DNA of 64,000 nt from NCBI GenBank assembly GCA_903970465.1, contig CAJCIO010000001.1, positions 1 to 64,000 on the forward strand, read 5' to 3'. The notes below the pieces were generated by a model. The model was not told where the DNA came from, did no database searches, and saw only the letters and a program-made list of their open reading frames with translations. The position numbers were made by a program, and so were the translations under genes. Source of the DNA: Gammaproteobacteria bacterium. GTDB taxonomy: Bacteria > Pseudomonadota > Gammaproteobacteria > Pseudomonadales > Pseudomonadaceae. Shown here piece by piece: positions 54,557 through 64,000 of this stretch; position 1 is the first letter of the stretch; the number at the start of each line of letters is the position of its first letter.

Positions 54557-56398
54557 ATGCCTGACTATCGTTCCAAGACCTCCACCCACGGCCGCAACAT
54601 GGCCGGGGCCCGCGCCCTGTGGCGCGCGACCGGGATGAAGGACGACGATTTCAAGAAACCGATCATCGCCATTGCCAACTCGTTTACCCAGTTCGTGCCG
54701 GGCCACGTGCACCTCAAGGACCTCGGTCAACTGGTGGCCCGCGAGATCGAACGCGCCGGCGGTGTGGCCAAGGAATTCAACACCATCGCGGTCGACGACG
54801 GCATCGCCATGGGCCATGACGGCATGCTCTATTCGCTGCCGAGCCGCGAGATCATCGCCGACTCCGTCGAATACATGGTCAACGCCCACTGCGCCGACGC
54901 CATCGTGTGCATCTCCAACTGCGACAAGATCACCCCAGGCATGCTGATGGCCGCCCTGCGCCTGAACATCCCGGTGATCTTCGTGTCCGGCGGCCCGATG
55001 GAAGCCGGCAAGACCAAACTGGCCAGCCACGGCCTGGACCTGGTCGACGCCATGGTCATCGCCGCCGACTCCACCGCCTCCGACGAGAAAGTCGCCGAAT
55101 ACGAGCGCAGCGCGTGCCCGACCTGCGGTTCGTGCTCCGGGATGTTCACCGCCAACTCGATGAACTGCCTGGTCGAAGCGCTGGGTCTGGCACTGCCGGG
55201 CAACGGCTCGACACTGGCCACCCACAGCGACCGTGAACAGCTCTTCCTGCAGGCCGGCCGCACCATCGTCGAACTGTGCAAGCGTTACTACACCGAAAAC
55301 GACGAATCGGTGCTGCCGCGCAATATCGCCAACTTCAAGGCGTTCGAGAACGCCATGACGCTGGACATCGCCATGGGCGGCTCGACCAACACCATCCTGC
55401 ACTTGCTCGCCGCCGCCCAGGAAGCCGAGATCGACTTCGACCTGCGCGACATCGACCGTCTGTCCCGCGGCGTGCCGCAACTGTGCAAGGTTGCGCCGAA
55501 CATCCAGAAGTACCACATGGAAGACGTGCACCGCGCTGGCGGGATCTTCTCGATCCTCGGCTCGCTGGCCCGTGGCGGCCTGCTGCACACCGATCTGCCC
55601 ACCGTGCACAGCCGCAGCATGGAAGAAGCCATCGCCAAATGGGACATCACCCAGACCGACGATGAAGCCGTGCACCACTTCTTCAAGGCCGGCCCGGCTG
55701 GCATTCCGACCCAGACGGCGTTCAGCCAGTCGACCCGCTGGGAGACCCTCGACGACGACCGCGAAAACGGCTGCATCCGCAGCGTCGAGCACGCCTATTC
55801 GCAAGAAGGCGGCCTGGCCGTGCTGTACGGAAACATCGCGCTGGATGGCTGCGTGGTCAAGACCGCTGGCGTCGATGAGTCGATCCACGTGTTCGAAGGG
55901 AACGCCAAGATATTCGAAAGCCAGGACAGCGCCGTGCGCGGCATTCTGGCCGACGAGGTGAAGGCCGGTGATATCGTCATCATCCGCTATGAAGGCCCGA
56001 AAGGCGGTCCGGGCATGCAGGAAATGCTCTATCCGACGTCATACCTGAAGTCCAAAGGCCTGGGTAAAGCCTGCGCCTTGCTGACCGATGGGCGTTTCTC
56101 GGGCGGTACTTCCGGGCTGTCCATCGGCCACGCCTCGCCGGAAGCGGCAGCGGGCGGCGCCATCGGCCTGGTGCAGGACGGCGACAAAGTACTGATCGAC
56201 ATCCCTAATCGTTCGATCAACCTGTTGATCGGCGACGAAGAACTGGCAGCACGTCGCGTCGAGCAAGACAAAAAAGGCTGGAAGCCGGTGGAGAAGCGTC
56301 CGCGCAAGGTCACGACTGCACTGAAAGCCTACGCCCTGCTGGCCACCAGTGCCGACAAGGGTGCCGTGCGCAACAAGGCGATGCTCGACGGGCTGTAA
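54557..56398 (+). CDS. ilvD: Dihydroxy-acid dehydratase
   Basis: IlvD is an Fe-S dehydratase of valine, isoleucine and leucine synthesis. The 613-residue protein has the E. coli-type length. It contains [32 protein letters not shown] and [18 protein letters not shown] with cluster cysteines, [13 protein letters not shown], and [23 protein letters not shown] near the C-terminus. The start [13 protein letters not shown] (54557) is used; the frame is open upstream without similarity. A strong terminator follows. Confidence 0.98.
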   Translation: MPDYRSKTSTHGRNMAGARALWRATGMKDDDFKKPIIAIANSFTQFVPGHVHLKDLGQLVAREIERAGGVAKEFNTIAVDDGIAMGHDGMLYSLPSREIIADSVEYMVNAHCADAIVCISNCDKITPGMLMAALRLNIPVIFVSGGPMEAGKTKLASHGLDLVDAMVIAADSTASDEKVAEYERSACPTCGSCSGMFTANSMNCLVEALGLALPGNGSTLATHSDREQLFLQAGRTIVELCKRYYTENDESVLPRNIANFKAFENAMTLDIAMGGSTNTILHLLAAAQEAEIDFDLRDIDRLSRGVPQLCKVAPNIQKYHMEDVHRAGGIFSILGSLARGGLLHTDLPTVHSRSMEEAIAKWDITQTDDEAVHHFFKAGPAGIPTQTAFSQSTRWETLDDDRENGCIRSVEHAYSQEGGLAVLYGNIALDGCVVKTAGVDESIHVFEGNAKIFESQDSAVRGILADEVKAGDIVIIRYEGPKGGPGMQEMLYPTSYLKSKGLGKACALLTDGRFSGGTSGLSIGHASPEAAAGGAIGLVQDGDKVLIDIPNRSINLLIGDEELAARRVEQDKKGWKPVEKRPRKVTTALKAYALLATSADKGAVRNKAMLDGL

Positions 56399-56430
56399 GC
56401 CTGCCCTTAGCCATAAAATCCTTCGCCTGT

Positions 56431-56463
56431 AAAAATGCCCCGCCGAGTGCGGGGCATTTTTTT
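56431..56463. terminator. Rho-independent terminator after ilvD
   Basis: AAAAATGCCCCGC pairs with GCGGGGCATTTTT (13 bp, loop CGAGT), followed by more T. It also has a T-run on the opposite strand and so could serve the convergent pchP gene. Confidence 0.92.
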
Positions 56464-56520
56464 GTCTGGCTGACCGGGCCCCACATCAAGTGATGGGCCC
56501 CGGGAAAGCCATGGCAGGTG

Positions 56521-57579
56521 TTACTGAATGTCGTCTGGCTTAACGATCACCCAGTTCTTGTCCGCCGTTACCGGCAACCCTTCCTTGGCCTGGGCCGCAG
56601 CATGCTTGGCCATCATGCCGTTGAGTTGGGTCATGTACTTGTCCTTGCGGTTGATCCACAAATGGATGCCGCCTTTTGCCACGTCCACATCGTGGAACAG
56701 CATATAACCGTCACTGCTCGGGGTATCACCGCCTACGAGCACCGGCTTTTTCCATTCGTCGATATAGGTGAGGATTGCCGCGTGCTTACCGGCCATCCAG
56801 GTCGCCGGGGTCCACAGGTACGGGGTGAGTTCGAGGCCCAGGTTGGCTTTTTCGTCATACTTGCCAGCGGCAATCTGCTTGCGGGCGGTGGTCAGTTCGC
56901 CGGTCTTGGGATTCTTGAGCAAGGTGGTCACGCCGATGACGTTCTCGGGTTTGACGTTGTAGCCGTACTTCGGATCGGCAGCGACCATGCGTACCAACTC
57001 TTCGGACGCAGCGGTCATCACGTACACGTCGATGCCGTTTTCCATCAGCTTGTTGTACAACTCGGCCTGACCGCTGAAGACTTTCGGCGGCTGGACCTCC
57101 ATATTCTTCACCACGTCGCCATCGTAGTAGGTGACCGGAATCGGCTTACCCGAAGCCATCAATTCATCCACGTAGCCCTTGAGCTGCTTGAGCGTAAAGC
57201 CGGAGAAAATCTGCGCCACCCAGGGATAGCAGACCATGTCGTCTACTTCGCAGAGACGATAGTAATAGCTGAACAGGCTTTCCTTGTGGCCGGCGGTGTC
57301 TTTGAACGGGATCAGCTTCAGCGAGGGGTCCATTGTTTCGCGGGTGATCAGCCCCTTGTTTTCCAGGTACGGCAGCAAGGACTCTTCAAGGTCGTAGCGG
57401 TAGCTGGTGTTGTCCATGTCGAACACCGCAAAGTTACCTTTGTTGGCATTGGCCGCGATCATTGCATCCAATTGCTTGGCGGCGGGTGCCGGCCAATGCT
57501 TCAACTCGGTAGCAGCAAAGACCTGGCTGGCAAGGCCTAGGCATAGCGCGGCGGCAAACAGTTTCGGCATTCGGTTCAT
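56521..57579 (-). CDS. pchP: Phosphorylcholine phosphatase (HAD family)
   Basis: A 352-residue periplasmic phosphatase that releases choline from phosphorylcholine. After a signal peptide (about 1-22, ending QVFA) comes the HAD nucleophile motif [17 protein letters not shown]. Motif II is in [17 protein letters not shown] and motif III/IV in [19 protein letters not shown]. The sequence is close to my memory of P. aeruginosa PchP (PA5292), including [18 protein letters not shown] with two cysteines. In P. aeruginosa the gene responds to choline/betaine through GbdR; no site was assigned here. It is divergent from tcyP. Confidence 0.9.
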   Translation of the reverse strand: MNRMPKLFAAALCLGLASQVFAATELKHWPAPAAKQLDAMIAANANKGNFAVFDMDNTSYRYDLEESLLPYLENKGLITRETMDPSLKLIPFKDTAGHKESLFSYYYRLCEVDDMVCYPWVAQIFSGFTLKQLKGYVDELMASGKPIPVTYYDGDVVKNMEVQPPKVFSGQAELYNKLMENGIDVYVMTAASEELVRMVAADPKYGYNVKPENVIGVTTLLKNPKTGELTTARKQIAAGKYDEKANLGLELTPYLWTPATWMAGKHAAILTYIDEWKKPVLVGGDTPSSDGYMLFHDVDVAKGGIHLWINRKDKYMTQLNGMMAKHAAAQAKEGLPVTADKNWVIVKPDDIQ

Positions 57580-57820
57580 GTACGTTTTGTCCCTGAATGA
57601 AAAACATCGACGCTACCAAATCCCTGTGACAATTTTCATCCGGGCACGACTGCTTTCGTCGTGATTGCGCCACGACTCTGCGGCTGCGGCCGAGGGTCTT
57701 ATTCCAAAAAACCCAATCACCATTCCATAAAAGTATTAAATCAATATATATCAAGCTGTTAGGATTGCCGGTTTGCAATCGCAGGCTCACGCGATTGGCT
57801 GCCCTCAAAACGGAGCTTCA
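57580..57820. promoter_or_regulatory. Divergent pchP-tcyP regulatory region
   Basis: A 241-bp AT-rich region between divergent genes. It contains the hairpin CACGAC/GTCGTG (57645-57650, 57658-57663) on the pchP side. On the tcyP side GATTGC/GCAATC (57763-57768, 57775-57780) forms an inverted repeat just after AT-rich TCAATATATATC. These are candidate operator sites; CysB control of the cystine transporter would be plausible but is not shown. Confidence 0.4.
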
Positions 57821-59212
57821 ATGAATCTGCCCTTGATTCTCAACCTGCTGGTCTTTGCAGCCTTGCTGTTGGGCCTGCTGCAAACCCGTCGCACCGATTG
57901 GAGCCTGGCCAAAAAGGTGCTGCTGGCACTGGTGCTCGGCGTGGTCTTCGGTGGTGCGCTGCATGCCATTTATGGCGACGGCAGCCCCGTACTGAAAAGC
58001 ACCATCGGTTGGCTCGATCTGGTCGGCAATGGCTACGTACAGCTGCTGCAAATGATCGTCATGCCGCTGATCTTCGCGTCTATTCTCAGCGCCGTGGCGC
58101 GCCTGCATAACGCTTCGTCCTTGGGCAAGATCAGTTTTCTGACCATCGGCACGCTGCTGTTCACCACCCTGATTGCGGCACTGATCGGTGTGGCCCTGAC
58201 CAACCTGTTCAGCCTGACCGCCGAGGGCCTGGTGGCCGGCACCCAGGAAATGGCGCGGATGCAGGCGCTGCAAAGCAACTATGTCGATAAGGTCGCCGAG
58301 ATCAACGTACCGCAGTTGATACTGTCGTTCATTCCGCAGAATCCGGTGGCCGATCTGGCCCGGGCCAAGCCGACGTCCATCATCAGCGTGGTGATCTTTG
58401 CTGCCTTCCTCGGCGTCGCCGCCTTGCAACTGCTCAAGGACGACGCCGAAAAAGGCAATCGCGCGCTGGCGGCTATCGACGTGTTGCAGGCCTGGGTCAT
58501 GCGCCTGGTACGCCTGGTCATGAAGCTGACACCCTACGGCGTGCTGGCCTTGATGACCAAGGTGGTAGCGGGTTCGAACCTGCAGGACATCATCAAACTG
58601 GGTAGCTTCGTGGTGGTTTCCTACATCGGCCTGGCGCTGATGTTCGGTGTGCACGGGTTGCTGCTGGCGTTGGCCGGGGTGCATCCGCTGCGGTTTTTCC
58701 GCAAGGTCTGGCCCGTACTGACGTTCGCATTCACCAGCCGTTCGAGCGCCGCGACCATCCCGCTGAGCATCGAGGCGCAAACCCTGCGTTTGGGTATTCC
58801 GTCGTCAATCGCCAGTTTTGCCGCTTCGTTTGGCGCAACCATCGGCCAGAACGGTTGCGCGGGCCTCTACCCGGCGATGCTGGCAGTGATGGTGGCGCCC
58901 ACGGTGGGCATCAATCCCCTGGACCCGCTGTGGATTGCCACATTGGTAGGTATCGTCACCTTGAGCTCGGCAGGTGTGGCGGGCGTGGGCGGCGGTGCGA
59001 CCTTCGCGGCGCTGATCGTGCTGCCGGCGATGGGCCTGCCGGTCACGTTGGTGGCGTTGCTGATTTCGATCGAGCCGTTGATCGACATGGGCCGTACGGC
59101 GTTGAATGTCAGTGGCTCGATGACCGCCGGGACCATCACCAGCCAGATCCTCAAGCAGACGGATCAGGCGGTGATGCAGGCCGATGAGCATGCACGGCTG
59201 GCACAGGGGTGA
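57821..59212 (+). CDS. tcyP: L-cystine:cation symporter TcyP
   Basis: A 463-residue dicarboxylate/amino acid:cation symporter (DAACS) family protein. It is nearly collinear, from memory, with E. coli TcyP (YdjN), which has the same length. Marks include [53 protein letters not shown], the serine-rich hairpin [15 protein letters not shown], and [31 protein letters not shown]. The start MNLPLILN (57821) is preceded by GGAG. A single REP-like unit follows the stop. It imports cystine as a sulfur source. Confidence 0.92.
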   Translation: MNLPLILNLLVFAALLLGLLQTRRTDWSLAKKVLLALVLGVVFGGALHAIYGDGSPVLKSTIGWLDLVGNGYVQLLQMIVMPLIFASILSAVARLHNASSLGKISFLTIGTLLFTTLIAALIGVALTNLFSLTAEGLVAGTQEMARMQALQSNYVDKVAEINVPQLILSFIPQNPVADLARAKPTSIISVVIFAAFLGVAALQLLKDDAEKGNRALAAIDVLQAWVMRLVRLVMKLTPYGVLALMTKVVAGSNLQDIIKLGSFVVVSYIGLALMFGVHGLLLALAGVHPLRFFRKVWPVLTFAFTSRSSAATIPLSIEAQTLRLGIPSSIASFAASFGATIGQNGCAGLYPAMLAVMVAPTVGINPLDPLWIATLVGIVTLSSAGVAGVGGGATFAALIVLPAMGLPVTLVALLISIEPLIDMGRTALNVSGSMTAGTITSQILKQTDQAVMQADEHARLAQG

Positions 59213-59244
59213 TGATCGGTTTTCAGTGAAAGTGGGGAGTCGTA

Positions 59245-59280
59245 CACCTGTGGGAGCACAGCTTGCTGGCGAAGAGGCCC
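59245..59280. repeat. Single REP-like unit
   Basis: CACCTGTGGGAGCACAGCTT followed by GCTGGCGAAGAGGCC is a diverged solitary unit between tcyP and the convergent folA stop. Confidence 0.6.
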
Positions 59281-59297
59281 TAGAGTCGGACCCGCAA

Positions 59298-59810
59298 TCA
59301 ACCCCGCGCCCACACCTCAAAGTCATACGCGGGCTTGTCGTCGACCGCCGGATTTTCGACAGTCGACACCCGCTTCCACTGCGCCTCGTCGAACGCCGGA
59401 AACCAGGCGTCGCCTTCGGGCATCAGCGCCACGCGGGTCAAGTACAAGCGATCAGCGCGCGCCATGCCTAATTCATACAGCTGCGCGCCACCGATCAGCA
59501 TCACCTCGTCGCTGCCCTGCTCCAGCGCCCACGCCTCGGCACGCACGATAGCGGCGTCCAGCGTCGGATAGACCTCGGCACCTTCGAGCTGCAGATCGGT
59601 CTGACGACTGACCACCAGATTCAAGCGCCCAGGCAATGGCCGCCCCAATGAATCCCAGGTCTTGCGGCCCATGATGATCGGCTTGCCGAGGGTGGTGGCC
59701 TTGAAGTATTTGAAATCCCCCGGCAAATGCCAGGGCATGCGGTTGTCGATGCCGATCACACGGTTCTGCGCGAGCGCGGCGATCAGGCTGAGAGGAAGTG
59801 ATTTTTTCAT
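59298..59810 (-). CDS. folA: Dihydrofolate reductase
   Basis: FolA reduces dihydrofolate with NADPH. The 170-residue protein has the classic motifs: SLIAALAQNRVIGIDNRMPWHLPGDFKYFK with the active-site acidic and Trp/Pro residues, PIIMGRKTWDSLGRPLPGRLNLVVSR for NADPH binding, VMLIGGAQLYE, and LYLTRVALMPEGDAWFPAF. Start 59810 (MKKSLPLSLIA) is used; the frame is open far upstream because of GC bias. It is divergent from the DUF2868 gene. Confidence 0.97.
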   Translation of the reverse strand: MKKSLPLSLIAALAQNRVIGIDNRMPWHLPGDFKYFKATTLGKPIIMGRKTWDSLGRPLPGRLNLVVSRQTDLQLEGAEVYPTLDAAIVRAEAWALEQGSDEVMLIGGAQLYELGMARADRLYLTRVALMPEGDAWFPAFDEAQWKRVSTVENPAVDDKPAYDFEVWARG

Positions 59811-59894
59811 GGCGGCGAGCATAGCAGAGCCAGGACGCCGGATCAGCTCGACTGGGGTATGCTCTTGGCAGATCGAACAGTACTGGAACCTTGC

Positions 59895-61274
59895 GTGACC
59901 CAACCCTCCCTGCTGGAAACATCCTGGCTCACCGAAGCCATCCGTCTGCGCGAAGAGCAGGCAGGCCCCCTCGAAGACCTCGAAGCCAACCGCCTGGCAC
60001 GCCATGGCGGCGGCACTCTGGCGACTCGTATTACGCACCGCGCGGCGCAGTTGGCCCAACGCGACGGAGTCGACACGGCCCTGCGCCACTGGCAACAAGG
60101 TGCACGGCTGGCCCTGATCGCCTTGGCGGTGATGGCCTTGTTCAGCGGCGCCGGCCTGGCCTTTACCGCTCTGGGCGACGGCCTGCGGCCGGTCAACGTG
60201 TTCTGGGCCCTGGGCAGCTTGCTCGGCCTGGATTTGCTGTTGCTGCTGAGCTGGGCGCTTGGCCTGGTGCTCAGTGGCGATCACGGCGCCAGCCTGGGCC
60301 GCCTGTGGCTGTGGCTCAGCGAAAAACTCGCCCGCGATGCCAAGGCCGCCCACTTGGGCCCAGCGCTGGTGATATTGCTGCAGCGCCATCGCCTCAATCG
60401 CTGGCTGCTGGGCACATTGATCCACGGCCTGTGGCTGTTGGCGATGCTCAGCGCTCTGGTCATAACCTTGCTACTGCTGGCGACGCGTCGCTACGGCTTC
60501 GTCTGGGAAACCACCCTGCTGAGCGCCGATACCTTCGTGGCCCTCACGCAAGCGCTGGGCACTCTGCCGGGGCTGCTGGGCTTCAACGTCCCGGATACTG
60601 ACATGATCCGCGCCAGCGGCGATGCAGCGGTCAATCTGGAAGCAACCCGGCAGGCCTGGGCCGCTTGGCTGGTGGGCGTGCTGGTGATCTATGGCGTGTT
60701 GCCGCGCCTGCTGCTATGGGCGCTGTGCCTGTGGCGGTGGCGCCGCGGCTGCCGCCAGTTGCGCATCGACCTCGACTTGCCCGGGTACGCGCGCCTGCGC
60801 GAAGCACTGATGCCCAGCAGCGAACGCCTGGGCATCAGCGACGCAGCGCCCGCCGCTTGGCCCGAGGCCCAAGCGCCCAGCGGACAAGCCGCCAACGAAG
60901 GCGCGGTGATCGTGGCGATCGAGCTTGACGATCAACACCCCTGGCCGCCCCTATTGCCCGCCACGGTGCAGGATGCCGGCGTGCTCGACAGCCGTGAATC
61001 GCGCCAACGTCTGCTTGAGCAATTGACCCGCTTCCCGCCTGCGCGTCTGTTGATTACCTGCGACCCGCGCCGTTCGCCGGACCGCGGCAGCCTGGCACTG
61101 GTGACCGAGATGGCCCGCTGCGCCGATACCACACGCGTCTGGCTGCTGCCGGGGCCAGCAGGGCAAACACTCGACCCCCAACGCCTGGATGACTGGCACG
61201 TATCCCTGAATGCGCTGCACCTTCCCTATAGCCAACAGCCGCCCTTGGCCTGGCTGGAGCACGGCGATGACTGA
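59895..61274 (+). CDS. DUF2868 membrane protein
   Basis: A 459-residue inner-membrane protein of the DUF2868 family, function unknown. An N-terminal helical part (WLTEAIRLREEQAGPLEDLEANRLA) precedes four or more membrane helices (LALIALAVMALFSGAGLAF; FWALGSLLGLDLLLLLSWALGLVL; LLGTLIHGLWLLAMLSALVITLLLLATRRYGFVWETT; AAWLVGVLVIYGVLPRLLLWALCLW). A soluble C-terminal domain of about 150 residues follows. GTG 59895 is the chosen start because it matches the family N-terminus. Its stop overlaps the GTPase gene by 8 bp, so the two proteins probably act together. Confidence 0.85.
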   Translation: MTQPSLLETSWLTEAIRLREEQAGPLEDLEANRLARHGGGTLATRITHRAAQLAQRDGVDTALRHWQQGARLALIALAVMALFSGAGLAFTALGDGLRPVNVFWALGSLLGLDLLLLLSWALGLVLSGDHGASLGRLWLWLSEKLARDAKAAHLGPALVILLQRHRLNRWLLGTLIHGLWLLAMLSALVITLLLLATRRYGFVWETTLLSADTFVALTQALGTLPGLLGFNVPDTDMIRASGDAAVNLEATRQAWAAWLVGVLVIYGVLPRLLLWALCLWRWRRGCRQLRIDLDLPGYARLREALMPSSERLGISDAAPAAWPEAQAPSGQAANEGAVIVAIELDDQHPWPPLLPATVQDAGVLDSRESRQRLLEQLTRFPPARLLITCDPRRSPDRGSLALVTEMARCADTTRVWLLPGPAGQTLDPQRLDDWHVSLNALHLPYSQQPPLAWLEHGDD

Positions 61275-62640
61275 TCAAACTCCAAGACCCTTGTGCCTCG
61301 CCGTGGTCGGCCACACCAACGTCGGCAAGACCTCGCTGCTGCGCACCCTGACCCGCGATGTCGGCTTTGGCGAAGTCTCCCATCGCCCCAGCACCACCCG
61401 CCATGTCGAGGGCGCACGCTTGTCGGTGGACGGTGAAGCGTTGCTGGAGCTGTATGACACGCCGGGGCTGGAAGATGCCATCGCCCTGCTCGACTACCTC
61501 GAACGCCTCGACCGCCCCGGCGAGCGCCTGGATGCCCCAGCGCGCACCGAGCGTTTTCTGCAGGGCAGCGAAGCGCGCCAGCGATTCGAGCAAGAGGCCA
61601 AGGTGCTGCGCCAGTTGCTGGCCTCGGATGCCGGCCTCTACGTGATCGATGCCCGCGAGCCAGTGCTGGCCAAATACCGCGACGAATTGCAGGTGCTGGC
61701 GGGCTGCGGCAAGCCGCTGTTGCCGGTGCTCAATTTCGTCAGCGCGGCGGACCATCGCGAAGCCGATTGGCGCGAGGCCTTGGCCCGCCTCGGCCTGCAC
61801 GCTCTGGTGCGTTTCGACAGCGTCGCGCCCCCCGAAGATGGCGAGCGGCGCCTGTATGAAAGCCTGGCACTGTTGCTGGAACACTCGCGCCCGGCCTTGC
61901 AACGGTTGATCGACGATCAGCAGGCGCAACGTGTGGCCCGGCAGACCAGTGCGACGGCCTTGATTGCCGAACTGCTGATCGACTGCGCCGCCTGCCGACG
62001 CAGTGTCACCCAGGAGGAAGGCCCGGCTGCCGTCGAGGCGCTGCGCCAGGCCGTGCGTCAACGTGAACAACGCTGCGTGGCTCAGTTGCTGGCGCTTTAT
62101 GCCTTCAGGCTGGACGACGCCACCAGTGCTGATCTGCCGTTGACCGACGGGCGCTGGGGCGACGATCTGTTCAACCCGGAAACCCTCAAGCAATTGGGGG
62201 TCAAGCTGGGCGGTGGTGTAGCGGCCGGCGCCGCGGCCGGGGCGGGTATCGATCTACTGGTGGGTGGCCTGACGCTAGGCCTGGCGACCATCGCCGGGGC
62301 CGTGGCGGGCGGTGCACTGCAAACCATGCGCGGTTATGGTGGCCGACTGATGGGCAAGCTCAAGGGCCAGCGCGAACTGACCGTGGACGACAATGTGCTG
62401 CGCCTGCTCGCCTTGCGCCAGCAGCAGCTTCTGGCCGTACTGACGCGGCGCGGCCATGCCGCACTCGAGCGTATCGAAGTGAGCCTGCCGGCTGAGCAGA
62501 CGCAGTGGCGTGAGGGCAAATTGCCGGAGTCGCTGAAAAAGGCCCGGGCGCATCCACAGTGGTCGTCGCTCAATCCACGCGCGCGGCTGAGTGATGGAGA
62601 GAGGCTGGAGGCGCTGGAGAATCTGCTACCACATTTGTAG
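61267..62640 (+). CDS. DUF3482 GTPase
   Basis: A 457-residue protein with an N-terminal TrmE/Era-like GTPase domain. G1 is VVGHTNVGKTSLLRTL, a switch region reads PSTTRHVEG, G3 is LYDTPGLEDA, and LPVLNFVSAADHREADW occupies the G4/G5 area in a non-canonical form (NFxS instead of NKxD). The C-terminal DUF3482 part includes a Gly/Ala-rich hydrophobic hairpin (GGGVAAGAAAGAGIDLLVGG...GLATIAGAVAGGAL), suggesting membrane insertion. It is translationally coupled to DUF2868. The terminal Leu and stop codon lie in a REP element. Confidence 0.86.
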   Translation: MTDQTPRPLCLAVVGHTNVGKTSLLRTLTRDVGFGEVSHRPSTTRHVEGARLSVDGEALLELYDTPGLEDAIALLDYLERLDRPGERLDAPARTERFLQGSEARQRFEQEAKVLRQLLASDAGLYVIDAREPVLAKYRDELQVLAGCGKPLLPVLNFVSAADHREADWREALARLGLHALVRFDSVAPPEDGERRLYESLALLLEHSRPALQRLIDDQQAQRVARQTSATALIAELLIDCAACRRSVTQEEGPAAVEALRQAVRQREQRCVAQLLALYAFRLDDATSADLPLTDGRWGDDLFNPETLKQLGVKLGGGVAAGAAAGAGIDLLVGGLTLGLATIAGAVAGGALQTMRGYGGRLMGKLKGQRELTVDDNVLRLLALRQQQLLAVLTRRGHAALERIEVSLPAEQTQWREGKLPESLKKARAHPQWSSLNPRARLSDGERLEALENLLPHL

Positions 62641-62719
62641 CGAGGGGCTGGCCCCCGATTCGGAGTGAAACGAGCCACGATGTCCCGGCTATTTTCGGCG
62701 GCAAGCCCCTCGCTACAAG
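62635..62719. repeat. REP pair supplying stop codons of two convergent genes
   Basis: TTGTAGCGAGGGGCT (62635-62649) and AGCCCCTCGCTACAA (62704-62718) are perfect 15-bp complements. Read outward, each arm contains TTG TAG, which is the last sense codon and stop of the DUF3482 gene on the plus strand and of the efflux gene on the minus strand. Confidence 0.85.
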
Positions 62720-64000
62720 GTAGCGCTCCACCCGCCGCCTAGCGCCTTGTACAGCGACACCGCGTTGGTCAACCCCGCCAACCGAGAACGCACCAACCCC
62801 TGCTGCGCGGCGCTCAAACTGCGTTGTGCATCCAGCACCTCCAGGTAACTGTCCAACCCCTCCTCGTACAGCAGGGTCGCCAGCTCCACCCGCCGCGCCT
62901 CATTGGCCACTCGCAGACGCTGGGTCGCCAGTTCGCGCGCCAACGGACCACGGGCACCCAGCGCATCCGCCACCTCACGAAACGCCTGCTGAATCGCGCG
63001 CTCGTACTGCGAAACGGCGATATCTCGCTGCGCGCGGGCCAACGCCAGATTCGACTCGCGTCGCCCCAGATCGAACAGTGGCACGGTCACCTCCGGTGAA
63101 AATGACCACGCCCGCGCACCACCCCGAAACAGCCGATTGAGTTGCGGGCTGCTGAACCCCAGCACCCCGGTCAGCGAGATGCGCGGCAGATAGGCCGCCC
63201 GTGCCGCACCGATATTGGCATTGAAGGACTTGAGCCGGGCTTCGGCGGCGCGGATATCAGGGCGGCGCGTCAGCAGCGTCGAGGTCAACCCGGCAGTCAC
63301 CGGCGCAACCGGCTGGTCCACTTCGAGCGCCGCCGCGTGCAGCTGCGATACCTGCAAGTCAGCCCCCGTCAGCAACTCCAGACGATTGAGCGCCAACACA
63401 TAGCCACGCTCGGCACTTGCCTGTTCGGCTGCCAGACCCAACACCAGCGAGCGCGCCTGACGCACTTCCAGTTCGCTGGCCAGCCCCTGCCCCTGGCGCT
63501 TTTCGATGAGTTGCAACGAGTGTTCCCCAGCGCTGAGCAGATCCCCCTGCTGCGCCTGCAAGCCGAGGTAGGTCAAGGCCTCGTAATAGGTGCCCGCGAC
63601 CTCTCCCACCAGGCTGATCTGCACCGCTCGGGCATCCTCCTCGGTGGCAAGCAACTGCTGGCCGGCACTGTCGCGCAAGGCCTGCACGCGCCCCCACAGG
63701 TCAACCTCGTAGGCGGTGATACCCACGCCCAGGCGAAAGCGGCCCTGCTCGCCGATTACCCGCTCGCCGGTGGGCGAATCCAGTGCCGAAAGCTGCTGGC
63801 GCTGGGTCGCCCCCTGAATACCCAAGGTGGGGAACAGATCGGCACGCGCCACGCCGAACACCGCCCGCGCTTCGTCGATCCGCTGCACGGCGATACGCAG
63901 GTCCCGATTGTGCTCCAGTGCCTGGCCGATCAACTCGCACAACTGTGGGTCATTGAACACCTGCTCCCAGGCAGGCAAGGGCGTGGCGGCCTGTTCGACC
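62713..64000 (-). CDS. RND efflux outer-membrane factor, NodT/OprM type (5' end missing)
   Basis: At least 428 codons of a TolC-like outer-membrane channel; the signal/lipobox N-terminus lies beyond the window. Family features are FNDPQLCELIGQALEHNRDLRIAVQRIDEARA, YEVDLWGRVQALRDSAGQQL, LLTRRPDIRAAEARLKSFNANIGAARAAYLPRISLTG, and a C-terminal repeat with LYEEGLDSYLEVLDAQRSL and ALGGGW. The partner MFP and RND genes are probably just outside. The frame stays open to base 64000. The 3' end falls in a REP element that gives its stop. Confidence 0.9.
   Translation of the reverse strand, partial: VEQAATPLPAWEQVFNDPQLCELIGQALEHNRDLRIAVQRIDEARAVFGVARADLFPTLGIQGATQRQQLSALDSPTGERVIGEQGRFRLGVGITAYEVDLWGRVQALRDSAGQQLLATEEDARAVQISLVGEVAGTYYEALTYLGLQAQQGDLLSAGEHSLQLIEKRQGQGLASELEVRQARSLVLGLAAEQASAERGYVLALNRLELLTGADLQVSQLHAAALEVDQPVAPVTAGLTSTLLTRRPDIRAAEARLKSFNANIGAARAAYLPRISLTGVLGFSSPQLNRLFRGGARAWSFSPEVTVPLFDLGRRESNLALARAQRDIAVSQYERAIQQAFREVADALGARGPLARELATQRLRVANEARRVELATLLYEEGLDSYLEVLDAQRSLSAAQQGLVRSRLAGLTNAVSLYKALGGGWSATL

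Noticed and set aside
54527..55888. 453-codon minus-strand open frame
   Set aside because: Antisense of ilvD, with no recognisable protein features.

Overview
This 64 kb window is bacterial chromosome. Gene content, gene order, high GC and many REP-type palindromes point to a Pseudomonas of the fluorescens/putida side of the genus. From memory of P. aeruginosa PAO1, the order follows the PA0423 to PA0350 segment closely (yceI/cytochrome b561, amine oxidase, bioA, rsmE, chp/pil, gshB, tonB, yqgE, ruvX, pyrR, pyrB, pyrC', pilT, yggS, proC, yggT, metX, metW, rdgB, hemW, trmB, thiG, thiS, mtgA, rpoH, ftsX, ftsE, ftsY, M16 peptidases, rsmD, coaD, ferredoxin, mutM, ilvD, folA). No rRNA, tRNA, CRISPR array, insertion sequence or prophage was recognised.

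Layout. 1-5.8 kb: YceI (partial), cytochrome b561, a secreted FAD amine oxidase with a histone-like tail, bioA, rsmE and a hemolysin-III protein. 6.0-15.2 kb: a minus-strand type IV pilus chemosensory operon, pilG-pilH-pilI-pilJ-chpA-chpC, lacking pilK and chpB. 15.5-21.5 kb: gshB, tonB, yqgE, ruvX, then pyrR-pyrB-pyrC'. 21.6-30.6 kb: TM2 protein, NlpC/P60 hydrolase, pilT, yggS-proC-yggT, metX-metW, rdgB-hemW and DUF3392. 30.8-34.9 kb: thiS-thiG-trmB, DUF423, mtgA, rpoH. 35-42 kb: ftsY-ftsE-ftsX and, divergently, two M16 peptidases, rsmD and a YheT-like hydrolase. 43-49.4 kb: sulfurtransferase, TetR regulator, coaD, ferredoxin, mutM, HDOD protein, rlmI. 49.4-54.5 kb: the most accessory-looking stretch, with an AT-richer MFS transporter, mgtE and a two-gene toxin/immunity-like cassette. 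54.5-64 kb: ilvD, pchP, tcyP, folA, a DUF2868/DUF3482 membrane protein-GTPase pair, and an efflux outer-membrane protein cut by the window end.

How genes work together. The chp/pil operon, pilT and this TonB (the PAO1 counterpart TonB3 is linked to twitching) serve type IV pili. pyrR-pyrB-pyrC' belong to pyrimidine synthesis, metX-metW to methionine, thiS-thiG to thiamine, and ftsY-ftsE-ftsX-rpoH to membrane targeting, division and heat shock.

Most interesting points: (1) a cassette (52614-54043) encoding a glycine-zipper membrane protein fused to a C-terminal ParB/Srx-like domain, with a translationally coupled small acidic protein, flanked by an imperfect 35-bp direct repeat; (2) a REP pair translated in frame inside chpA; (3) a REP pair supplying the stop codons of two convergent genes; (4) a hairpin that hides the mgtE Shine-Dalgarno sequence; (5) the chemosensory operon without adaptation enzymes.
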